Shown: positions 1 through 4,824 of the stretch, piece after piece | Numbering within the stretch: position 1 is the stretch's first letter | Layout of the letters: every line of letters begins with the position of its first letter | NCBI GenBank assembly: GCA_038526275.1 | Contig: JBCBGY010000269.1 | Span: 1 to 5,136, forward strand | Source: 188UL27-1 sp038526275 | Lineage (GTDB): Bacteria; Pseudomonadota; Alphaproteobacteria; Rhodobacterales; Rhodobacteraceae | Direction: 5' to 3' | Length of the DNA stretch: 5,136 bases | The notes under the pieces: model-generated | What the model saw: the letters and a program-made list of their open reading frames with translations, nothing else | What the model was told of the DNA's origin: nothing | Database searches by the model: none | Made by a program: the position numbers and the translations under genes

Positions 1-24
1 CTTAGAATATCGAGCCGTTTTCAT

Positions 25-45
25 GGTCGAACGGACCTATCGACC
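25..45. repeat. Perfect 6-bp inverted repeat (GGTCGA / TCGACC, 9-base spacer)
   Basis: GGTCGA at 25-30 is mirrored by TCGACC at 40-45. The repeat sits immediately before an ATG on the minus strand at 24, which opens an ORF of at least eight codons running off the left edge. It could be a small operator, an RNA hairpin over the start, or part of a mobile-element end. Short arms mean it may be chance. Confidence 0.35.
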
Positions 46-48
46 TCT

Positions 49-297
49 TCAGCCAGATGCTTCGATAGCTCTGCGGGCGCCTTCAGGTCCACTCCAGAAG
101 TCAGAGGCACAATAACGAAAGGGCAGCAACAACAGGTCAGGGAAGAAACGCGCCGCGACAAAGAGCACTTTCATCCAGCACGTCGCCCATGCCTTGATGA
201 TTGCTGTATGATGCTCTGGTTGCAGGACAGCGCCATATACGGCATCCAGTGCTCTATTGCGCAGCTCTGCCTCTATGGGCGGCCCCGTTATAGCCAT
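49..297 (-). CDS. Small hypothetical ORF (82 aa), possibly a remnant of a BetI-like TetR regulator
   Basis: The ATG at 297 has GGAG six bases upstream, so translation is possible, and the ORF is in the same direction as the operon, 168 bp after the GST stop. The product is not recognised as a whole family member. Residues 9-42 (E-A-E-L-R, then A-L-D-A-V-Y-G-A-V, then A-I-I-K-A-W-A-T-C-W) recall the C-terminal ligand domain of BetI-type TetR repressors, where A-W followed by F-W or F-Y is conserved. The end (S-G-P-E-G-A-R-R-A-I-E) could match the last helices. Upstream in another frame, Y-F-G-D-G-D-G (313-293) resembles the end of a TetR DNA-binding domain. If so, the ATG is not a true start and the region is a pseudogene broken by at least one frameshift and deletions. 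The alternative is a chance ORF. Cys- and Trp-rich composition and lack of a clear fold argue for decay or chance. Confidence is low either way. Confidence 0.3.
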   Translation of the reverse strand: MAITGPPIEAELRNRALDAVYGAVLQPEHHTAIIKAWATCWMKVLFVAARFFPDLLLLPFRYCASDFWSGPEGARRAIEASG

Positions 298-465
298 CGC
301 CGTCTCCGAAATACCGTAAGACCGATTTGATCAAGATACTCGTCGGACTGTGTCCTGTCTATCAAGCCATGGCGAGATCGCCTCGTGTCCGGGAAGGTGG
401 CGGTCTATGGATCAGAGCTGTCCCAGGGGCGGTAGCCCGGGCAAGGAAAACTTGGGGAGATGCGG
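298..465. other. Gap downstream of the GST gene, no intact gene seen
   Basis: No frame is open throughout on either strand in a way that looks coding. On the minus strand two short stretches recall a TetR/BetI-type regulator. One is at about 383-315, with R-R then G-L-I-D-R-T and I-G-L-T. The other is at 313-293, reading Y-F-G-D-G-D-G in a different frame. A GC-rich hairpin can form at 422-441 but has no T-run after it. A perfect 8-bp palindrome TTGATCAA lies at 327-334. No convincing promoter or terminator was found. Confidence 0.4.
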
Positions 466-1281
466 TCAGACCGACTGCCAGTGCGGAAAGGACATAATGT
501 CAGTACCCTTGGCCTGGCGTTCTTTCGTATAGGCCCTAAAGCGGTTGATCGCAGGACCAACTTGCCAATCGAGAAGCGCTGATCTGTAGCTGGGCCTTGC
601 CGCGATCCGGTCGAACCATGCGGCGAGGTGGGGCGTTCGGGCCAAAGGCCAGTCCATCAGGTGGAACCGGTGCACATTCGGGATCCACGCAATGTCGGCC
701 AGGCTAAATTCCGGGCCATTCATGTAGTCTCGGCCATCGGACAGCACCTGCTCAAGATGTTGGAAGGCAATGTCCGTTCGTTCGATGGCGGCATTAATCC
801 GGTCCGGGTCAAACCCATTCGCGAAGTCCAACCGGAATTGCCGCAGCCAGGCATTTTGGTGCGCGACCTGAAAGGCTTCCGCTTCCTCCGGTGGTGGTGG
901 CGGATCGGCACGAAACAGAAACTCAAAGGTCAGCAATTTCAGATCCACCTGCGCGGCGTCGGCCCGTTCAAGCAGATCCCCTGATCCCGGTTTCGCCAAG
1001 GCGCTGTCCCGCCCCACAACGTGCGCAATGATGTCAATCGACTCGATCATCAGCCGACCGTCTTCGACCAGCGCCGGGACCACACCTTTCGGGTGGATCC
1101 GCTGATAGTCCGGCGTTGCATGCTCGTTCTTTTCCAGATGGATCAGATGGCTCTCATAGGGCCTGCCCGCTTCGGCCAACGCGATGCGGACCCTTTGCGA
1201 GCAGGTGGACATGGGAGCATGCCACAGATGGATCCCTTTCAGGGACTTCAGGCTTTGGTCCAGGGGTTCAATCTCGGGCAA
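466..1281 (-). CDS. Glutathione S-transferase family protein with Ser/Cys-type active site region
   Basis: This 271-residue cytosolic protein has an N-terminal thioredoxin-fold GST domain (about 16-90) and an all-helical C-terminal GST domain (about 105-240). After strand 1 (I-H-L-W-H) comes P-M-S-T-C-S-Q-R-V-R (23-32), where Ser25, Thr26 and Cys27 occupy the catalytic region. The cis-proline is Pro69 in G-V-V-P-A-L. The glutathione-contacting acid and Ser are Glu80 and Ser81 in I-E-S. The C-terminal domain has the N-capping region F-S-L-A-D-I-A-W (192-199) and the A-A-W-F-D-R-I-A-A-R-P-S block (220-231). A run of five prolines (127-131) interrupts the helical domain, and about 30 residues extend past the usual GST end. 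The start is a TTG nine bases after AAAGGA. No ATG occurs before Met24, which would cut off strand 1. The S-T-C region resembles bacterial GSTs that act as reductive dehalogenases or ether lyases, but I cannot assign a reaction. It is co-transcribed with the BKACE, 15 bp downstream. Confidence 0.9.
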   Translation of the reverse strand: MPEIEPLDQSLKSLKGIHLWHAPMSTCSQRVRIALAEAGRPYESHLIHLEKNEHATPDYQRIHPKGVVPALVEDGRLMIESIDIIAHVVGRDSALAKPGSGDLLERADAAQVDLKLLTFEFLFRADPPPPPEEAEAFQVAHQNAWLRQFRLDFANGFDPDRINAAIERTDIAFQHLEQVLSDGRDYMNGPEFSLADIAWIPNVHRFHLMDWPLARTPHLAAWFDRIAARPSYRSALLDWQVGPAINRFRAYTKERQAKGTDIMSFPHWQSV

Positions 1282-1290
1282 GGGATCTGG

Positions 1291-1296
1291 TCCTTT
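1291..1296 (-). promoter_or_regulatory. Ribosome binding site for the GST gene
   Basis: AAAGGA on the minus strand lies directly after the BKACE stop TAG and nine bases before the TTG at 1281. It supports the TTG as start, since the next in-frame ATG is inside the thioredoxin fold. Confidence 0.5.
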
Positions 1297-2229
1297 CTAG
1301 AAGTTCACGCGGTCACCACCCTTGAGATCCAGGATCTCCCGCGCCTCGTCCGGTGTGGCGACCTCGGCCCCAAGATCCTCGATGATCCGCCTGATCTTTG
1401 TCACCTGCTGCGCGTTACTTTCTGCCAGTTCGCCGCGTTTGATGAACAGGCTGTCTTCCAGACCAACGCGCACATTGCCGCCCATCTGGCTTGCGGTGGT
1501 GGCCATCGGGATTTGCGCAGCCCCGGCCGCCAAGATCGACCAGCGGTAGCTGTCCCCAAAAAGCTTGTCGGCCGTCTTCTTCATGAAGACCAGGTTTTCC
1601 ACGTCAGCGCCGATCCCGCCCAAGATCCCCATGACAAACTGGATGAAGACCGGAGCCTTGAACAGCCCGATATCCATGCAGAATTTCAGATTATAAAGAT
1701 GCCCCACATCATAGCATTCATGTTCGAACTTGATATTGTGGGGCGCAAGCGTGGTTGCGGCCTCTTCAATGTCACGGAACGTATTGCGGAAGATGTTGCC
1801 GTCGGAATTGGCGACATAGTCCTTTTCCCAATCAAACTTCCACGTGTCGTACCGCTTGGCGAGCGGATGAAACGAGAAGTTCATCGAGCCCATGTTCATG
1901 GAACACATTTCGGCGCTGAAGGCGGCGGCGGGCTTAATTCTTTCCGAGATCGCCAAATGGAGTGACCCGCCGGTCGAAATGTTCACCACCGCATTTGTGG
2001 CCTGCTTGATGCGCGGCAGAAAGGGCTGAAAATCCTTCGGGTCGACTGACGGTGCGCCGTTTTCCGGGTCACGGGCATGCAGGTGCAGGATCGATGCGCC
2101 AGCCTCGGCGGCCTCAATCGCATGTTGAGCGATCTGATCATAGGTGTAGGGCAGCGCGTCCGACATGGTCGGCGTATGGATGGCCCCGGTGACCGCGCAG
2201 GTGATTATGGTTTTTTGTCGGCTTGCCAC
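1297..2229 (-). CDS. Beta-keto acid cleavage enzyme (BKACE, DUF849 family), substrate unknown
   Basis: Family members, first known as 3-keto-5-aminohexanoate cleavage enzyme (Kce), are Zn-dependent TIM-barrel enzymes. They condense a beta-keto acid with acetyl-CoA, releasing acetoacetate and a shortened acyl-CoA. This protein has 310 residues. Strand 1 reads I-T-C-A-V-T-G-A (9-16). The metal-binding His pair is H-L-H at 49 and 51. S-T-G-G is at 85-88, an acidic E-H-E-C-Y-D block at 169-174, and the final motif V-R-V-G-L-E-D-S has Arg254, metal ligand Glu258 and Asp259. These correspond to His46, His48, Arg226, Glu230 and Asp231 of Kce as I remember them. The C-terminal A-T-P-D-E-A-R-E-I-L (291-300) is typical. 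A segment near 120-155 appears to be an insertion compared with the shorter Kce (about 275 residues). The start is GTG, six bases after a perfect AGGAGG. The gene overlaps livM by 25 bp, and the GST follows after 15 bp. Membership of the superfamily is firm. The substrate is not known, and it does not look like the dehydrocarnitine-cleaving clade. Confidence 0.94.
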   Translation of the reverse strand: MASRQKTIITCAVTGAIHTPTMSDALPYTYDQIAQHAIEAAEAGASILHLHARDPENGAPSVDPKDFQPFLPRIKQATNAVVNISTGGSLHLAISERIKPAAAFSAEMCSMNMGSMNFSFHPLAKRYDTWKFDWEKDYVANSDGNIFRNTFRDIEEAATTLAPHNIKFEHECYDVGHLYNLKFCMDIGLFKAPVFIQFVMGILGGIGADVENLVFMKKTADKLFGDSYRWSILAAGAAQIPMATTASQMGGNVRVGLEDSLFIKRGELAESNAQQVTKIRRIIEDLGAEVATPDEAREILDLKGGDRVNF

Positions 2230-3254
2230 GATTGGCCTCCTGTTTTGTCCGGGTCGAGTTGGACGCGATAGCTCAGCGGGAAGAGTTCCAGATCAAACCG
2301 GTCGCGGATCAGGCCCCACACCCCTTTTGGCGCTTTCAGCATCACGACGATGGCGACAAGGCCGAGAGCGATCAAGTAGATCGTCCCGAAATCGGCGAGC
2401 GTTTCCCGCAGCAAGAAAAAGAGCAGCGTGCCGATGATCGGGCCTTCCAGCGTGCCGATCCCGCCGATGACCACGATGAAGATCACAAACGCCGTCCAGT
2501 CATTGACCGAGAAGGCCGCATCCGGCGAGATGCGGAGTTTCTGCAGGAAGATCAGCCCGCCGATGATGGCCGTGAGGGCAGACGTTACGACATAAACTTC
2601 CAGCTTCGTGCGCCAGATATCGATCCCAAGGCCCGCTGCGGCCACCTCACTGTCGCGGATGGCGGTGAGGGCAAGGCCGCGGCGGGACCGCAGGAACAGA
2701 TAGACTGCGCAAATCACAAATACAGCCGCGCCGAGGGCCAGCCAGTAGCTGAGCGATTCCCGCCCTGACCGGGATGCCGCCAGCGATCTGACGATGCCCG
2801 CTGGCAATGAAGACCCGGAGCCTCCACCGAGGGCCGAGATCTGGGCGAAGACCAGCAGGAATACTTCGGCAACAACCCAGGTACCGATGGCAAAGTAGGC
2901 GCCGCGCAATCGGAAAATCAGCGTGGCAATGGGCACAGAGATGGCGGCAGCCAGCAGGCCCGCGCAAAGGATCGCGACAATCGGATGAAGGCCTGCGAAG
3001 ATTGTGAGAGCGAAGAGCATATAGCCACCAAAGCCCACATAGGCCTGCTGACCGACCGAGACCAAGCCAGCATAGCCTGCCATCAGGTTCCACAGGCAGG
3101 CGAGCGAGAGGTAGAGGAAAATCTCGCCCATCAGCCTCAGGTCAGCGCGGCCCGCCCACCAGGGCGCGGCGGCCAGGATGACCAGTACGATTCCGCCCAG
3201 GATGATGGCGATGCGGGAGGCGCGCGTGGCGCGGGTCACATGTGGCGCGCTCAA
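2205..3254 (-). CDS. livM: HAAT-type ABC transporter permease LivM (TTG start preferred)
   Basis: This is the second inner-membrane permease, 349 residues from the proposed start. The LivM hallmark is N-L-M-A-G-Y-A-G-L-V-S-V-G-Q-Q-A-Y-V-G (56-74). It is followed by L-R-G-A-Y-F-A-I-G-T (116-125), the coupling loop S-R-R-G-L-A-L-T-A-I-R-D-S-E (190-203), and G-G-I-G-T-L-E-G-P (264-272). Hydrophobic segments lie near 14-33, 41-60, 68-88, 90-115, 117-138, 168-188, 217-237, 252-283 and 290-306. The frame stays open upstream to an ATG at 3404, but those 50 codons lie over livH and give an arginine-rich non-membrane sequence. I therefore start at the TTG at 3254. It overlaps the livH TGA (TTGA) and has GAGGG seven bases upstream. 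A GTG five codons further in (3239) is the alternative. The C-terminus continues past the membrane part with a hydrophilic tail of about 35 residues. The last 25 bp overlap the BKACE gene. Confidence 0.94.
   Translation of the reverse strand: MSAPHVTRATRASRIAIILGGIVLVILAAAPWWAGRADLRLMGEIFLYLSLACLWNLMAGYAGLVSVGQQAYVGFGGYMLFALTIFAGLHPIVAILCAGLLAAAISVPIATLIFRLRGAYFAIGTWVVAEVFLLVFAQISALGGGSGSSLPAGIVRSLAASRSGRESLSYWLALGAAVFVICAVYLFLRSRRGLALTAIRDSEVAAAGLGIDIWRTKLEVYVVTSALTAIIGGLIFLQKLRISPDAAFSVNDWTAFVIFIVVIGGIGTLEGPIIGTLLFFLLRETLADFGTIYLIALGLVAIVVMLKAPKGVWGLIRDRFDLELFPLSYRVQLDPDKTGGQSWQADKKP
2236..2241 (-). promoter_or_regulatory. Strong ribosome binding site for the BKACE gene
   Basis: A perfect AGGAGG on the minus strand lies six bases before the GTG at 2229, inside the end of livM. 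It is the strongest Shine-Dalgarno seen in the window. It fixes the GTG as the start and suggests that this enzyme is translated well independently of livM. Confidence 0.8.
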
Positions 3255-4117
3255 TGTTCTACCCTCGGGAACAGGCCGTTCGGGCGGACGGCGAGAACAA
3301 CGAGAAAGGCGATATGTCCGGCCAGCAACTGCCAGCCCGGATCGATCTTGGCGCCAATGGTCTGCGCCACGCCCAGGATTACGCCGCCCACCAATGTGCC
3401 CCAAAGGTTGCCAAGCCCGCCAATGATCACCGCCTCGAAGCCAAAGATCAGGCGACCTCCGCCGATGGACGGATCAAAGCTGGTACGGATGCCCAGAAGG
3501 ATCCCCGCAATGGCCGTGACTGCAAGGGCTAGTGCCATGGCCAAACCAAACACGTGGGCTTTGTTGAAACCGACGATCTGGGCGATGTCCTGATTGTCGG
3601 ACACCGCGCGAAAGCCCCGGCCCAGGCTGGTAGAATAGAAGATCCACTGCAGCCCGGCGATGGTGGCCACGGCGATGGCGAAAGTGAGCAGGGGCAGGAC
3701 CCCAACAGCCAGCCCGCCAATGGGCATGCTGGCCGTTTCAATCGCGCCTCCATCCAGGTTTTGCGGATCGGCCGTGTAGCCTTCGAGAAGCGCGTTCTGA
3801 ATGATGACCGACAGGCCGAAGGTCACCAGAAGCGGCGGCAGAATGTCGTCGCCCAGTGTTTGGTTCAGAAGCCCGCGCTGCAGAACGTAGCCAAGACCGG
3901 CCATCACTGGCATCACGATCAGCAGCGCCAGAAAAGGGTGCACGCCCAGCAGGATTGTGGTCGTCAGCCCGAAATAGGCGGCCAGAACGATCAAGTCCCC
4001 GTGCGCGATATTCACCAACCGCATCACGCCGAATATCAGCGAAAGCCCCGCCGCGAACAGCGCATAGAGCCCGCCCAAGAGAATGCCCTGGACCACCACG
4101 TTTACCCATTCGATCAT
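3251..4117 (-). CDS. livH: HAAT-type ABC transporter permease LivH
   Basis: This 288-residue inner-membrane permease is one half of the translocation channel. The N-terminal block G-L-Y-A-L-F-A-A-G-L-S-L-I-F-G followed by V-N-I-A-H-G-D (residues 16-41) is the LivH hallmark. Hydrophobic segments lie near residues 5-27, 42-58, 61-80, 94-113, 137-160, 188-210, 226-254 and 264-277. The cytoplasmic coupling loop that contacts the ATPases is visible at about 163-186 (S-L-G-R-G-F-R-A-V-S-D-N, then I-V-G-F-N). The C-terminal G-G-L-G-N-L-W-G-T (233-241) and R-P-N-G-L-F-P (278-284) are also typical. The ATG at 4117 overlaps the livF stop by 4 bp (ATGA), which supports this start and translational coupling. 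The stop overlaps the proposed TTG start of livM. The family does not reveal the substrate: HAAT permeases carry amino acids, amides, urea, aromatic acids and other carboxylates. Confidence 0.96.
   Translation of the reverse strand: MIEWVNVVVQGILLGGLYALFAAGLSLIFGVMRLVNIAHGDLIVLAAYFGLTTTILLGVHPFLALLIVMPVMAGLGYVLQRGLLNQTLGDDILPPLLVTFGLSVIIQNALLEGYTADPQNLDGGAIETASMPIGGLAVGVLPLLTFAIAVATIAGLQWIFYSTSLGRGFRAVSDNQDIAQIVGFNKAHVFGLAMALALAVTAIAGILLGIRTSFDPSIGGGRLIFGFEAVIIGGLGNLWGTLVGGVILGVAQTIGAKIDPGWQLLAGHIAFLVVLAVRPNGLFPRVEH
3262..3266 (-). promoter_or_regulatory. Ribosome binding site that decides the livM start
   Basis: The minus strand reads GAGGG, then seven bases, then TTG at 3254, all inside the last codons of livH. 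This supports the TTG overlapping the livH stop over the upstream ATG at 3404 that a longest-ORF rule would choose. Confidence 0.6.
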
Positions 4118-4824
4118 GCGGCGACCCCGAAATAGGCGGCGGTGATGTCTTCGCGGCTGACGTCCCCGGTTTGGCCCTGCAGTGAGACCCGGCCTTCCTG
4201 CAGGCAGTAAACGCGGGAAGAGACCGAAAGCGCGCGGGAGATGTCCTGTTCAACCAACATGGCCGACATGCCCTCGCCGATGATGCCCGGCAGCGCCTTG
4301 TAGATGTCACCGATCACCACTGGTGCCAGGCCAAGGCTAATCTCATCGAAAAGGATCAGATCCGGGTTCGCCATCAGCGCTCTGCCGATTGCAACCATCT
4401 GCTGCTGCCCGCCCGACAGGGAGGTGGATTTCTGTGTCTTCCGCTCACTCAGGATCGGGAACAGGTCATAGACTTTGTTCAGGTTCCAAGGCCCGGCTCG
4501 CCCGACCTTGCCGCCCACCATCAGGTTCTCTTCTACCGAAAGAGACGGGAAAAGCTGGCGTCCTTCGGGGACAAGCGCAATGCCCAAATGCGCAACCTGA
4601 TCGGCGCGAAGGGCTCCAATCTGCTGCTCGCGAAGCTGGACTTGATCCGGCTTGTTTCGGATCAGCCCCGCGATGGACCGCATCAGCGTTGACTTGCCCG
4701 CGCCATTCGCGCCGATGATCGCGACGACCTCGCCATCATGGATCTGCATGTCGATGCCGTAGAGGGCCTGGAAGTCGCCATAATGCGCGTCCAGCGCGTT
4801 CAGGCGTAGCAGGGGATCAGACAT
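4114..4824 (-). CDS. livF: HAAT-type ABC transporter ATP-binding protein LivF
   Basis: This 236-residue protein is the second ATPase of the importer and has the usual LivF length. Walker A is G-A-N-G-A-G-K-S at residues 38-45. The Q-loop region reads V-P-E-G-R-Q (85-90) followed by L-F-P-S-L-S-V-E-E-N-L, a LivF hallmark. The signature L-S-G-G-Q-Q-Q is at 136-142. Walker B is L-I-L-F-D-E ending at Glu161, followed by I-S-L-G-L-A-P. The switch position is V-E-Q-D (191-194) with Gln instead of His, which is normal for LivF. The ATG at 4824 overlaps the livG stop by 8 bp. The preceding minus-strand sequence is only weakly SD-like (a run of G about 9 bases upstream), consistent with coupling to livG. 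The TGA stop overlaps the livH ATG as ATGA. LivF should form a heterodimer with LivG on the cytoplasmic face of LivH and LivM. Confidence 0.96.
   Translation of the reverse strand: MSDPLLRLNALDAHYGDFQALYGIDMQIHDGEVVAIIGANGAGKSTLMRSIAGLIRNKPDQVQLREQQIGALRADQVAHLGIALVPEGRQLFPSLSVEENLMVGGKVGRAGPWNLNKVYDLFPILSERKTQKSTSLSGGQQQMVAIGRALMANPDLILFDEISLGLAPVVIGDIYKALPGIIGEGMSAMLVEQDISRALSVSSRVYCLQEGRVSLQGQTGDVSREDITAAYFGVAA

Noticed and set aside
2..115. Plus-strand frame open from the left edge to a TAA at 113
   Set aside because: Only 37 codons are visible, with no recognisable motif. It could be the end of a gene but cannot be supported.
422..441. GC-rich hairpin after the GST stop as a rho-independent terminator
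   Set aside because: A 7-bp stem with a 2-base bulge and a GGTA loop can be drawn, but no T-run follows on the minus strand.
350..532. Plus-strand 60-codon ORF near the GST end
   Set aside because: It overlaps the GST C-terminus, has a Cys- and Ser-rich composition and no supporting ribosome site or family match that I can see.
1021..1965. Long plus-strand open frame (314 codons) antisense to the BKACE and GST genes
   Set aside because: It mirrors the BKACE and GST coding frames, has no recognisable domain and is rich in His, Asp and Arg, as expected of an antisense shadow in GC-rich DNA.
1297..2229. Assigning the BKACE as dehydrocarnitine cleavage enzyme or as Kce itself
   Set aside because: The first-strand motif (T-G-A-I-H-T-P-T) and the A-A-G-A-A-Q segment differ from those enzymes as I remember them. 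No carnitine dehydrogenase, betainyl-CoA thioesterase or lysine-fermentation genes are present.
2223..2768. Plus-strand open frame antisense to livM
   Set aside because: Its very charged composition, rich in Asp, Glu, Gln and Arg, is the usual reverse image of a membrane protein gene. livM on the other strand has clear family motifs.
3255..3404. Upstream extension of livM to an ATG at 3404
   Set aside because: The 50 added residues overlap livH out of frame, are Arg-rich and match no permease N-terminus. The TTG at 3254 has a ribosome site and overlaps the livH stop.
3554..4135. Plus-strand open frame antisense to livH
   Set aside because: It is hydrophilic and Gln/His-rich with no domain, the shadow of a permease gene with convincing motifs.
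4338..4350. LivF Walker B followed by Ile (D-E-I-S) instead of the common D-E-P
   Set aside because: Variants such as D-E-M-S or D-E-I-S before L-G-L-A-P are common among LivF proteins, so this is not a defect.
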